Below are positions 1 to 9,229 of a DNA stretch of 64,000 nt, piece after piece. This DNA is from Lachnospiraceae bacterium. Lineage in GTDB: Bacteria; Bacillota; Clostridia; Lachnospirales; Lachnospiraceae. How positions within the stretch are numbered: position 1 is the stretch's first letter; each line of letters starts with the position of its first letter. The stretch is taken from assembly GCA_024691425.1 (NCBI GenBank), contig JAILNQ010000123.1, positions 124,001-188,000 of the forward strand, in the 5' to 3' direction. A program made the position numbers and the translations under genes. Under the pieces are notes generated by a model, which saw only the letters and a program-made list of their open reading frames with translations, had not been told where the DNA came from and searched no databases.

Positions 1-124
1 CCTCATCAAACCTGTCAGAAAGCCATGCCTTTTTTGAAGATACCTGCACATCGTTGTTATTGGAGATTGCGCAGCAGATATGCTCCTTTTCAATGTTATC
101 CTTTGTTACCTTGATGTATTCCAT
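1..124 (-). CDS. N-terminus of a GNAT/YoaP-like acetyltransferase (partial, runs off window start)
   Basis: Reverse translation gives MEYIKVTKDNIEKEHICCAISNNNDVQVSSKKAWLSDRFDE..., preceded by a GGAGG RBS; resembles YoaP-domain GNAT N-termini. Confidence 0.6.
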   Translation of the reverse strand, partial: MEYIKVTKDNIEKEHICCAISNNNDVQVSSKKAWLSDRFDE

Positions 125-137
125 ATTCTGCCTCCTA

Positions 138-1016
138 TTAAAGATCAAATATGCTCATCTGCGGATACTTATCCGGCAGTTCACGTATAAATCCGAAACA
201 CTCATCCGGGGTTGAAAGAATTCCGTTGTCCTTACAGATTTTTCGTAATAGCCCCGTCAGTTTTTCTGCGTTCGGGCTCTGAAGTTCATACGCATTCCCG
301 TACTGTTTGATATAACGCTCTTTCATTCCCGGAAAATGCTTATCAAGTGCTGCATAATAGTATTCCCGATCACCTTCCCGAAGAGTCAGACCCATTCCGA
401 AATCAATGATCCCCTTTACACCGACCCTGACGCACTCGTTCAGAATTGCCATAATATTCTCCTCTGTATCATTGATAAACGGCAGAATCGGGGTGATCCA
501 GACAACTGTCGGAATACCCCTTCTATGCATTTCCTCCAGTACTTCGATCCGGCGCTTTGTATTACATACGTTCGGCTCCAGTATCCGGCACAGATCATCG
601 TCATAGGTCGTAAGTGTCATCTGCACCACACATTTTGCAGACTGATTGATTTCTGACAGCAGATCTATATCTCGGAGAATACGGTCGGATTTGGTCTGAA
701 CTGCAGCTCCGAATCCATTCTGCAGAATAATCTCCAGGCATTTTCTTGTCAGCCGGAGGTCTTCTTCACAATGCATATACGGATCCGACATCGCGCCCGT
801 CCCGATCATGCACTTTTTTCTTTTCGACTTCAGCGCCGCATCAAGAAGCTCCGGCGCATTACGCTTCACCTCGATATCTTCAAACGGATGGGTAAACTGA
901 TAGCACCTGCTCCTGCTGTCACAGTATATGCAGCCGTGAGTGCATCCCCGGTATATGTTCATTCCAAAGTATCCGCCGCGGCCGGTCAGAATCCCCTTTG
1001 CATCCGCAAAATGCAT
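138..1016 (-). CDS. SPL/Rv2578c-like radical SAM protein
   Basis: ORF with CxxxCxxC-type motif RGCTHGCIYCDSRS, typical of this radical SAM family. Confidence 0.85.
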   Translation of the reverse strand: MHFADAKGILTGRGGYFGMNIYRGCTHGCIYCDSRSRCYQFTHPFEDIEVKRNAPELLDAALKSKRKKCMIGTGAMSDPYMHCEEDLRLTRKCLEIILQNGFGAAVQTKSDRILRDIDLLSEINQSAKCVVQMTLTTYDDDLCRILEPNVCNTKRRIEVLEEMHRRGIPTVVWITPILPFINDTEENIMAILNECVRVGVKGIIDFGMGLTLREGDREYYYAALDKHFPGMKERYIKQYGNAYELQSPNAEKLTGLLRKICKDNGILSTPDECFGFIRELPDKYPQMSIFDL

Positions 1017-1020
1017 ATTA

Positions 1021-1938
1021 TCATCCCCGCATACTCTCGTATCTCTCTGCTATTTCAGATGTTATCTGATAGAGCTTCTCCCTGATTTTCTCCGGTTTCA
1101 GGACCGTCGCCTTATCCTGGCACGAAAGCAGCCATGAAAGGAGACCTTCATCATCGGCGTACTCATGTTCAAACAGCAGTCTTCCGTCATCCATTTCCGT
1201 AAAGGAATCTGCACCATACTCCTCTACAAGCTGCCATTTCATCGATGGGTCAAACAATATCTTCACCTGTCCCTTAGCTGGAAATACTTTCTTGCTTGAC
1301 AGATCCGGCATCGGGACTTCACGATTTCCTTCATAGGACAGGACATGCGTTATACCATCCATACGGTTCAGCTTGAACAGCCTGAAATCGTTTCTCAGGA
1401 GACAGTAGCCGTATACATACCAGCTTGTCCACTTGAAAATCAGATAATACGGTTCGATCTCCCTTTCAGTATCTCCGCTCGGAGAATAATACTTAAACCT
1501 GATGGTCTTCTTTAACCCGATCGCATCCTGTATGGTTTCTATCTTCGGAGCAAGCGATTCCCGGTTCCATGAAGAAAGATCGATCAGAATGGAATCCCTT
1601 CCGCTGACGAACTCAGAAGATCCCGCCTGGATCTTCTCCATGAGCTGACCGTAGTATCTGCTTCCGCTCACGCTGTCCAGACTGCGCAGTCCCGCAAGGA
1701 TCATCTGCATATCCTTTGATGTCAGAATAGTCCTGTCCATGCGATATCCGTTCACGATACTTATACCGCCGCCGGTTCCCTGCGCAGTCTCTATGGGAAT
1801 GCCGGCCTTGCACAGATCCTCTATATCCCGATTGATTGTCCTTCTCGATACCTCAAACCGCTCTGCGAGCTCCGGTGCAGTCGTTTTCTCTTCCTGCAGA
1901 AGCACGGACAGTATCCCGATCAGCCTGTCTATCTTCAT
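1021..1938 (-). CDS. HTH + WYL-domain transcriptional regulator (YafY-like)
   Basis: N-terminal HTH (ELAERFEVSRRTINRDIEDL) and WYL-like region (IEPYYLIFKWTSWYVYGYC); start refined to MKIDRLIG. Confidence 0.85.
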   Translation of the reverse strand: MKIDRLIGILSVLLQEEKTTAPELAERFEVSRRTINRDIEDLCKAGIPIETAQGTGGGISIVNGYRMDRTILTSKDMQMILAGLRSLDSVSGSRYYGQLMEKIQAGSSEFVSGRDSILIDLSSWNRESLAPKIETIQDAIGLKKTIRFKYYSPSGDTEREIEPYYLIFKWTSWYVYGYCLLRNDFRLFKLNRMDGITHVLSYEGNREVPMPDLSSKKVFPAKGQVKILFDPSMKWQLVEEYGADSFTEMDDGRLLFEHEYADDEGLLSWLLSCQDKATVLKPEKIREKLYQITSEIAERYESMRG

Positions 1939-2083
1939 TCCTCTCACGCTCCGTTTGTATAATACCAGACTAAACACGACAGCAGTATGTCATGTTTATT
2001 ATAGCAGTGAAATTTTTTTCGCCAAGAGAAAAGACCGCCGACAGACTGAAAATTCCATCAGCGGCCACCATCATTGCTAACGC

Positions 2084-2713
2084 TTACCCGAATATCTGTC
2101 CCGGGAGCTTCAGTTTCTCTTTGGGCGGGAATTCTCTGTCGAACTCTTCCACATCTTCATCCTTCACATAGTATCCCTGAGGCGTCTGATAAACTCCGGT
2201 CACGTCATCCAAGTATCCGGGAATCAGTTCCTTGCAAAGGAAGAAAGAGGAATCCGCATCCTCCGGCAGGTCATGATAGCGGATTCCGAACTTACTTGCG
2301 AAGTCAAAACCGCTCTTGCCGTAAAAGTCGATGTTTCCTTCAAACAGAACCGCACCGAATCCCATTTTTGCAGCTTTCTCCAAAGAGTAATCCAACAAAG
2401 CCTTTCCGTAACCCTTGCGCTTCAGATCCGGGGTGATACCGATCGGACCCATCGTTAAGACGGGGATTGTCCTCCCGTCATCCGCCTCGATGACTGTCTT
2501 CATGAACATATTCTGCCCGATCAACTTACCGTCCTTCTCCATCACAAAGTCAAGTTCCTTCACGAATGCAGGATCATCCCTGAGCACATGGATCACATAA
2601 TGCTCACTGCATCCCGGACGGTAAACATTCCAGAATGACTCCCTTACAAGGTTCTCTGTAGCCCTGTAATCTTCTTCTTTTTCCGGTCTTATCGTATAAT
2701 CGTATGTATTCAT
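2084..2713 (-). CDS. GNAT family N-acetyltransferase
   Basis: MNTYDYTIRPEKEEDYRATENL...LTMGPIGITPDLKRKGYGKALLDYSLEKA acetyl-CoA-binding motif; start refined from the listed ORF. Confidence 0.85.
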   Translation of the reverse strand: MNTYDYTIRPEKEEDYRATENLVRESFWNVYRPGCSEHYVIHVLRDDPAFVKELDFVMEKDGKLIGQNMFMKTVIEADDGRTIPVLTMGPIGITPDLKRKGYGKALLDYSLEKAAKMGFGAVLFEGNIDFYGKSGFDFASKFGIRYHDLPEDADSSFFLCKELIPGYLDDVTGVYQTPQGYYVKDEDVEEFDREFPPKEKLKLPGQIFG

Positions 2714-2729
2714 CTTATTCCTCCATAAA

Positions 2730-3359
2730 CTATATATGATCTGCATTTTTTGCTGCACTCGTCCACTTTCCGGCAAGCAGTCCCTTTGCAACCAGGATAG
2801 CCAGACAGATGATGCCTGCATACGGCTGTCTCGCCAGTATGAATACTGCCGCACATGCTATGGACATCACCATCCCGCATGAAACCCTATGACGGCTTGC
2901 AACCGGCTTATCAAGACGGCTGATGATGGCGCCGCATATTCCGTTAAGAGCCGTCACACCGATCAGAACCGCAAAAACTGCTTTGATCCATGTGCTTAAG
3001 CCTGTGATCGCATATAGCGATACTGAAGAAGGATTCTCTGTTCCGTTTCCAAATACAGGCAGAAACAGAAGCAATGCCAGAAAGATATCTAACATATTGC
3101 AGATCAGCGATATGTATTTACGAGCGAACTCTTTCTTCTCATCTTCCGCCGCAGAAATGATCTCTTCTGTACAGATCAGATCATCGATCGACACCGAGAA
3201 GAATTTTGATATCTCTTTCAGCGAATCAAGGCTCGGGTAGCCGCGTCCTGATTCCCATTTCGATATCGCGGTCCTCGAGACAAACAAGGCCTCTGCCAGC
3301 TCTTCCTGAGTCATCGATCTGGCTTTCCTTAATTCCTGCAGTTTTTCATTAAACTCCAT
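2730..3359 (-). CDS. XRE-family HTH regulator with C-terminal membrane segments
   Basis: HTH LRKARSMTQEELAEALFVSRTAISKWESGRGYPSLDSL followed by several hydrophobic segments. Confidence 0.8.
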   Translation of the reverse strand: MEFNEKLQELRKARSMTQEELAEALFVSRTAISKWESGRGYPSLDSLKEISKFFSVSIDDLICTEEIISAAEDEKKEFARKYISLICNMLDIFLALLLFLPVFGNGTENPSSVSLYAITGLSTWIKAVFAVLIGVTALNGICGAIISRLDKPVASRHRVSCGMVMSIACAAVFILARQPYAGIICLAILVAKGLLAGKWTSAAKNADHI

Positions 3360-4029
3360 ATTCTCTCCTATCGGCTTTCTTTGCCTTGTCTGTATATAGC
3401 ACGGCTGAACGGTACATCATGAACAACCCTGCACTCAATAATACGGAAGCTGCAATATCCGTCACCCAGTGCACCCCCGAGATCAGTCTTCCGATCACCA
3501 TAAATGCCGAAAATGCGATCACAGTTACTGCGGCCGATTTTCTGATCAGAGTGTCCGTCGTTCTCCTGTAAGCCTGGAAGGTCAGCGTAGGCATCACGCT
3601 CAGCACGAGCAATGTCGTTGAAGACGGGTAGGATGCTTCCAGCCTTCCTTCTATCAGGACTGGTCTGTAATTGATCGGGATCATCTCAAATATCAGGTAA
3701 CAGACTATTACCAGCACATAATAACCGCCCAATAACAGTATATCTGGATCAACCCTGAGCAGGCTCCGCCTCTTTATCAGCTGCAAAAACCCCAGTGCGC
3801 CGAAGCATACGCATATAAATATGGGAACAAGTCCTAGCCAGTCCGTGATCGTATAAAGCAGCATGTGCACACCGGAAAGATGATGGAACCACACATTAAA
3901 TGCGGCAAACCCGATCCTTGTTCCGTTCTGTCCCACGGCCTGCACATCGACACACAGGACCAAAACCGTCCATAGCGCAAAAGAACCGATCAGTCCGATC
4001 CCCATCAGCAGGTTTCTTTTTTCCTTCAT
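3349..4029 (-). CDS. PAP2-family phosphatase (membrane)
   Basis: PAP2 signature pieces YRPVLIEG, SYPSSTT, GRLISGVHWVTDI. Confidence 0.8.
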   Translation of the reverse strand: MKEKRNLLMGIGLIGSFALWTVLVLCVDVQAVGQNGTRIGFAAFNVWFHHLSGVHMLLYTITDWLGLVPIFICVCFGALGFLQLIKRRSLLRVDPDILLLGGYYVLVIVCYLIFEMIPINYRPVLIEGRLEASYPSSTTLLVLSVMPTLTFQAYRRTTDTLIRKSAAVTVIAFSAFMVIGRLISGVHWVTDIAASVLLSAGLFMMYRSAVLYTDKAKKADRREYGV

Positions 4030-4101
4030 GTTCTCTTCGTCCTTTCATTCAGTATTGCCCGCCGGCAATCTGAAGGTATCAAAGGAACACGAAGAATGAA
4101 A

Positions 4102-4132
4102 GAAACGTATCGTCACACCCTTGATACGTTTC
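4102..4132. repeat. Perfect 10-bp inverted repeat GAAACGTATC-N11-GATACGTTTC
   Basis: Read directly in the intergenic gap between the PAP2 gene and the XRE/SOR-like gene; no T-tract. Confidence 0.8.
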
Positions 4133-4181
4133 GTGTCATGTATTCATTCCGTCCGTTATTTCTTTATCTGATCCAAGCGAT

Positions 4182-4865
4182 TTAAGCCCGTCTTCCACCG
4201 AGCAGCATATCTGCCGCTTTCTCCAACACCCTTCTTTCCCGCGATTCATCATAGCCGCTTTCCTTATCATCGATGCCCTTTACCGGATCGATCGAAAACA
4301 GGCCGTCACGGTTACAGTAAAAGAAGATTCTTCTGACCCTCCTTATCTTAAACCTTGCCTCGGCGCTTCCTTCCGGATAGAGCTTCACTATCTGAACGTC
4401 ATCTGATGAGGCTGCTGCCGCAAACGAAATATAGTGTTCCTTTGTCATGCTATGGTCGATCCGGACATAATACTCATCTTCAACACGTTCAATGAATATC
4501 ATATGATGTTCATCTGTCGGTTCTGCCTCTAAAGGCATGAGCTGGATTCCGTGACAATGGATAGCCGCTTCACCCATACCATGTATCACATTTCCGCAGA
4601 CCGGACAGACATAGAACTTCGACCGCAGCATGTTCGCGGATACATTCGCATTATGAACGGGGTTGCCTGATATCAGCTCCGTTATCGAAATCCGGAATGC
4701 TTCTGCGATAGGCTCTAAAAGCGTAATATCCGGATATCCTTTTCCGGTTTCCCATTTTGAGACTGTCTTATCGCTTACCCCGAGCTTTTCTGCCAGCTGA
4801 AGCTGCGTAATCCTGTTCTTTTCCCGCAGTTCCTTAATAACTGCACCTGTAACATATTGATTCAT
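4182..4865 (-). CDS. XRE-family HTH fused to a desulfoferrodoxin/superoxide-reductase-like domain
   Basis: N-term HTH KNRITQLQLAEKLGVSDKTVSKWETGKGYPD; C-term CPVCGNVIHGMGEAAIHCHG, DHSMTKEHYISFAA and CNRDGLF resemble SOR motifs. Confidence 0.7.
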   Translation of the reverse strand: MNQYVTGAVIKELREKNRITQLQLAEKLGVSDKTVSKWETGKGYPDITLLEPIAEAFRISITELISGNPVHNANVSANMLRSKFYVCPVCGNVIHGMGEAAIHCHGIQLMPLEAEPTDEHHMIFIERVEDEYYVRIDHSMTKEHYISFAAAASSDDVQIVKLYPEGSAEARFKIRRVRRIFFYCNRDGLFSIDPVKGIDDKESGYDESRERRVLEKAADMLLGGRRA

Positions 4866-4975
4866 TTTTTCTCTCCTCTTTCCATAGGTTTCATCAAGGC
4901 AGCTCATCAGTCTGCCAGTGCATGTTCAGATTGTAGATCGGCCCGATCATATAAGCTACCTACGGAAAGTAGAGT

Positions 4976-6295
4976 CTATTCCTTGAAAATATGCTTGAAC
5001 TTCCCGCTTACCGCATTTGCCTGCGGAAGCTGATCGGATAATACGATCTCAATACCGTTTACCCCCTTGCTCGCGAAGAAGGACAGGAGCTGCCTCTTAG
5101 CCTCCGAAAATCCCTCTTCCTTCCGGTCACTGACTATCCTGAGCTCAAGCTTCTTCGGCCCTTTCTGTATCAGCTGGAATCTCCGGATGCACTTTACTTC
5201 CTCGAGAATTTTATACAGCGACATCGGTGCGATTTTCACATCATCAAAAATCAGGGTATCATCCGTGCGGCCCTCAATCTCGAGCCACAGCGAATTCTTG
5301 CCGCACTTGCATTTTTCATCGTGAACTATGATCCGGTCCGTCAGTTCATAACGGATGAACGGCTGGATATAGTTTGCCAGATTCGTGATCAGCACCTTGT
5401 CTGAGAGCTCCCCGTATCCGACAGGTCTGTTGTCCTTATCGACGGGTTCAACGATAACCCAGTCCTCATTTATATGAAGATGACCGCAGGAGCACTCGCA
5501 TGCGATCTCTCCTGCTTCCGTGCACGAATAATGAGTCTGCACATAGCACCCGAATTTATCCGAAAGCTTCTTGCGGACATCATCCGTCAGCAGTTCACCG
5601 CCTGTTATCACAACATCCGGATGGATCTTAAGTTCGTCAAATTCAGCCAGGAGTGCAAGGTTTGACGGATAGCCGCTCAGCATTGCAGGCGCAAAATCAT
5701 TGAGCTTTCGGATTATCTGCTCCTCCGGGGCATTTACATCCACCGTGATCTTTGTCTGCTTTCCGGGCATTTTCAGCTGCAGGTACCGCGACATGCCGCA
5801 CGCCAGATAAAAACCGTAGTCAGCAAAGACACCCGCGGTTTTCTTGCCGTGACGCATAAAATCATCATAGTCCTCGCGCCTAGCAAATGTCCTGAACGCC
5901 GCGATTGCGGAAGACACATCAATACAGTTCTTATCGTACAGCACAACGGCAGGGTTGCCTGTAGACCCGGAAGTCTTGAAGACGAGATAGCTCCCGCAGA
6001 GCATTCTGCCGACATGATCGAGATCGGTGCAGAACCCGTCGATCTCTCTCATCGTCACGCGCCGGTCAGTCACAACGCGGTCAAAGTCCGCCATCATTTC
6101 AGGCTTTGTCACAGGAGGAAGATCCTCAAGGCGAAAATCCTCGCCTAAACCCGAATAAAGTAACCCATAGAACGGGCTGTTCTTCTTCGCATATCTGACA
6201 AGTTTTTTCAGTCTCGCCTGCTGCATCCGGACAGTTTTTTCTCTTGAGCAGTCATTCCCCTGATATGTTTTCAGCATTGCACTTATAAGACTCAT
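4976..6295 (-). CDS. Phenylacetate-CoA ligase/CapK-like adenylate-forming protein
   Basis: KTSGSTGNPAVVLYD AMP-binding loop, YGELSDKVLITNL, IEGRTDDTLIF; start refined to MSLISAMLK. Confidence 0.8.
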   Translation of the reverse strand: MSLISAMLKTYQGNDCSREKTVRMQQARLKKLVRYAKKNSPFYGLLYSGLGEDFRLEDLPPVTKPEMMADFDRVVTDRRVTMREIDGFCTDLDHVGRMLCGSYLVFKTSGSTGNPAVVLYDKNCIDVSSAIAAFRTFARREDYDDFMRHGKKTAGVFADYGFYLACGMSRYLQLKMPGKQTKITVDVNAPEEQIIRKLNDFAPAMLSGYPSNLALLAEFDELKIHPDVVITGGELLTDDVRKKLSDKFGCYVQTHYSCTEAGEIACECSCGHLHINEDWVIVEPVDKDNRPVGYGELSDKVLITNLANYIQPFIRYELTDRIIVHDEKCKCGKNSLWLEIEGRTDDTLIFDDVKIAPMSLYKILEEVKCIRRFQLIQKGPKKLELRIVSDRKEEGFSEAKRQLLSFFASKGVNGIEIVLSDQLPQANAVSGKFKHIFKE

Positions 6296-6308
6296 ATATT
6301 TCCTCGAT

Positions 6309-7178
6309 TCACATTTTTTCATCCTCGCCGAAAACCGTTTCGAGAAGCCTGCCGACATGCCGCGTCTCAAAGAACATATCTTTTTTTATAACGACAATGA
6401 CAACGGTAACTGCTATGACAACGAGCGTCTCCACGCATTTCGTCTCAGGCGTCATAGCGATCTTCTCCTGCATGAAGTTCACGAAAAGATGGAATACCAT
6501 GCACGCTAATATCGAACGGTCGCTGACGAGATAAACCCAGGTAATGATATATCCGAGCGGAATACCGCTTATAAAGAAGTTTATCACATAAAGAGGGTTT
6601 TCCATAAGTCCCGCCTGATAAGTTCCCTTTATGAATATGAGCGGGAAATGCCAGAATGACCAGAGCGCGCCGAAAATCAACGATTCCCAGAACCAGTTCA
6701 TGTACTGCCCGATCGAATCTTCGCAGTACCCTTTCCAGCCGACTTCTTCGATAATGGATGCTATAGTGATCGTTATCAGAGCACTCCCGATACCCACGCC
6801 GGTGAATGAGAAGTCCTCAGTGAATGCGAACTGGTCTAGAGACTGTCCGAATGCGAGCGATAGCAGTATCGACAGAACTATGATCAGCGCAAATACAAGT
6901 ATCGCGATGAGTACATTGAGCCATTTGACCTTATAGAACCCTATGATCTTGTTCTTCAGATCCTTCTTCAGAATATCCGATCCCGATACGAGTATAAATA
7001 CTGTTGATACTACGGCAGGTGCTATAAGGCCTATCATCATGGATACGGCTCCGATGTTTTCAGGCAGAAAGATCGCCGGGATCCAGAATATCCATGTGAA
7101 AAAATACGCCATGGCAAAAAAGAGTACCGGTCTGTATCTGTACGGCTTCTCGCCTGTTCTTGGTTCAGCTGTTTTCAT
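6309..7178 (-). CDS. CPBP-family intramembrane metalloprotease
   Basis: Motifs EEVGWKGY and FWHFPLIFIKG with multiple TM segments. Confidence 0.85.
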   Translation of the reverse strand: MKTAEPRTGEKPYRYRPVLFFAMAYFFTWIFWIPAIFLPENIGAVSMMIGLIAPAVVSTVFILVSGSDILKKDLKNKIIGFYKVKWLNVLIAILVFALIIVLSILLSLAFGQSLDQFAFTEDFSFTGVGIGSALITITIASIIEEVGWKGYCEDSIGQYMNWFWESLIFGALWSFWHFPLIFIKGTYQAGLMENPLYVINFFISGIPLGYIITWVYLVSDRSILACMVFHLFVNFMQEKIAMTPETKCVETLVVIAVTVVIVVIKKDMFFETRHVGRLLETVFGEDEKM

Positions 7179-8431
7179 TGTTCTTTTCCTCCTTTTTCCC
7201 TATCAGAACAAACTTCAAGTATCTTTATGTTTTCAGAGAACAGTATCGTTGCGGATGATATGGCAAGGCATATTCCCGCGATCATTATCACAAGGGCCGA
7301 ACCTCGCCCTACTCCCCGTCCACCTATCTTACCGAGCGCATCGGCGGCAGCTCCCGACACTGCGTAGGCAACAACATAGCCGAGCTTCGAAAGGAATCCT
7401 ATCAGACCCCATGCTCTTCCCTGCACTTCATCGGCGATATTAGTCCGGACGAGATAATCAAGGCAGTTGTTCGCAAACGGAAGCGCCGCAAAAAACATGA
7501 ATCCGAAAATGCATATCGGTATGATTTTCTCGAAAATACCAAAGCCGGCCATGAATACACCGGACAGGATCAGCGACAGAGAAAGTGTTCTGGCGTAGTG
7601 ACCCTTTATTCCTCTTATGCCGAGAATGAGACCGCTTACGAGCATGCCGCATGCACATATCGTCTCTGCCGTTCCGAGCGTTTTCGCATCTGAGAACGAC
7701 AGTATCAAAGGCTCGGCCAGCACCTGGAACATTCCCATGAAAAGCGTGATCGCTGAGGAGATCGCAACCAGCATCAGCACCCCTCTCTTTTCGGTCAGTA
7801 CTTTCCACCCTTCCTTCATGCTGTGCCAGAAAGGATCCTTCTTTTCCGATTCCTTTGTTCCGATGCCGGCTCTCACGACTGCCGCGCTCACAACCGTCAG
7901 AAAGAATGTGCATATATCTATGAAAAGAAGCAGCTTCACATCACTGACTGCAAGAAGAAATCCGGCAATGACCGGCGAAAACAGATATCTTGCGCTTCCG
8001 GCAAGAGATACGAGACCGCTTGCCTTTGAGTATTCCTCTTTTGTCAGAAGGTCTGTGATCGTCGCACGGAAAGACGGCTCAAGAAGCGCTGAAAATGATG
8101 CGCTTACGAACACGCCTATGCATATCTGTGTCAGTGTGCCCCCGCCTCTCATCATGCAGAGAAGGATATATATGATTCCGAGAGCAGAGCATCCGTCTCC
8201 GATCATCATGAGCAGCCGTCTGTCATACCGGTCTGCAAGAACGCCTGCCGGAACGCTCAGAACGAGGGTCGGAAGGAATCCGAGGAGCGTCACAAGTGCC
8301 ATGCTCGCGGCGCTGCCGGTCTGCTGAAAAATGTACACACCGAGTCCGAAACTCGTAAGGCCGCCTCCTATTGATGAAATAAGCTCTCCGGTCCAGAGAA
8401 GCAGGAATCTTCCGAAATTTTTATTCTTCAT
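7175..8431 (-). CDS. MFS transporter
   Basis: About 12 TM segments, motif GVLADRYDRRLLMMIGD. Confidence 0.85.
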   Translation of the reverse strand: MKNKNFGRFLLLWTGELISSIGGGLTSFGLGVYIFQQTGSAASMALVTLLGFLPTLVLSVPAGVLADRYDRRLLMMIGDGCSALGIIYILLCMMRGGGTLTQICIGVFVSASFSALLEPSFRATITDLLTKEEYSKASGLVSLAGSARYLFSPVIAGFLLAVSDVKLLLFIDICTFFLTVVSAAVVRAGIGTKESEKKDPFWHSMKEGWKVLTEKRGVLMLVAISSAITLFMGMFQVLAEPLILSFSDAKTLGTAETICACGMLVSGLILGIRGIKGHYARTLSLSLILSGVFMAGFGIFEKIIPICIFGFMFFAALPFANNCLDYLVRTNIADEVQGRAWGLIGFLSKLGYVVAYAVSGAAADALGKIGGRGVGRGSALVIMIAGICLAISSATILFSENIKILEVCSDREKGGKEQ

Positions 8432-8456
8432 TTTCTCTTTCTCCCGTATTCACCTT

Positions 8457-9065
8457 TCACATCTGCGGCTTCCCGCCGCCGATAAGATGTCTTATGAATC
8501 CCATTGTGCCCTCTTTCGCTCCGAGAAGGTATTCCGCAACACCTATGAACACTTCTATATCTCTTTCTGTATAATCATCCTCATCAAATATCTCATTGCT
8601 GATGACGAGCAACATCCTGACACGCTCACATATATCATCACAGTCAAAAATCCCCTGGGCGTTTCCTTCCTCAACCGCCTTTGCCAGGATCGGCACGACT
8701 TTTTCGATCAGGCTGCGTTTGATCTTGATGTGCATCAGTGCATTCTCAGGCTGGATGAGCGCCTCTTCGATCGGCTGTTCACTGTGCTCCGGGCGGATGG
8801 AGCTGATGATCCCGACGATCTTATGCTGCACCGGGATATCCGAATTCAGGATCTGCACGGCAGTCTCGGTTTCTTTATCGATCATCATTCCTATAACTTC
8901 CTCGAGCATGTTCTCCTTGCTTTCGAAATAATAGTAATAAGTCCCCTTTGCTATGCCGGCTTCCTCGATGATCTCATCAACGCTTGTATTCTCGTAGCCG
9001 CGCTGAATGAACATCCTGTACGCGATCTGAAGAAGCTCCAGTTTTCTCTTTTCACCCTTTTTCAT
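8457..9065 (-). CDS. TetR/AcrR-family transcriptional regulator
   Basis: N-terminal HTH RGYENTSVDEIIEEAGIAKGTYYYYFESKENML. Confidence 0.9.
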   Translation of the reverse strand: MKKGEKRKLELLQIAYRMFIQRGYENTSVDEIIEEAGIAKGTYYYYFESKENMLEEVIGMMIDKETETAVQILNSDIPVQHKIVGIISSIRPEHSEQPIEEALIQPENALMHIKIKRSLIEKVVPILAKAVEEGNAQGIFDCDDICERVRMLLVISNEIFDEDDYTERDIEVFIGVAEYLLGAKEGTMGFIRHLIGGGKPQM

Positions 9066-9102
9066 ATGATTTTCTCCCTTTTTACATCGTTCCGATGAAA
9101 TT

Positions 9103-9172
9103 CGACTATCGGTCGGTTTTTAATATAAACCATCCAAAATCCCATGTCAATACTTTTTTCGACTTTTAGTCG
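9103..9172. promoter_or_regulatory. Two CGAC-N5-GTCG operator-like sites upstream of the TetR operon
   Basis: CGACTATCGGTCG (9103-9115) and CGACTTTTAGTCG (9160-9172), each followed by a T run. Confidence 0.55.
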
Positions 9173-9187
9173 GTTTTTTTACAGGCA

Positions 9188-9214
9188 CAAAAAAAGCGGC
9201 CCGGACCGGACCGC
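9188..9214 (-). terminator. Rho-independent terminator downstream of the aldo/keto reductase
   Basis: On the minus strand GCGGTCC-GGTCC-GGGCCGC followed by TTTTTTT. Confidence 0.85.
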
Positions 9215-9229
9215 AATTTTATGCTATTT

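Noticed and set aside
7617-8327. 236-aa plus-strand ORF inside the MFS gene
   Set aside because: Antisense to a convincing MFS transporter and low-complexity (Ser/Arg/Pro rich) sequence.
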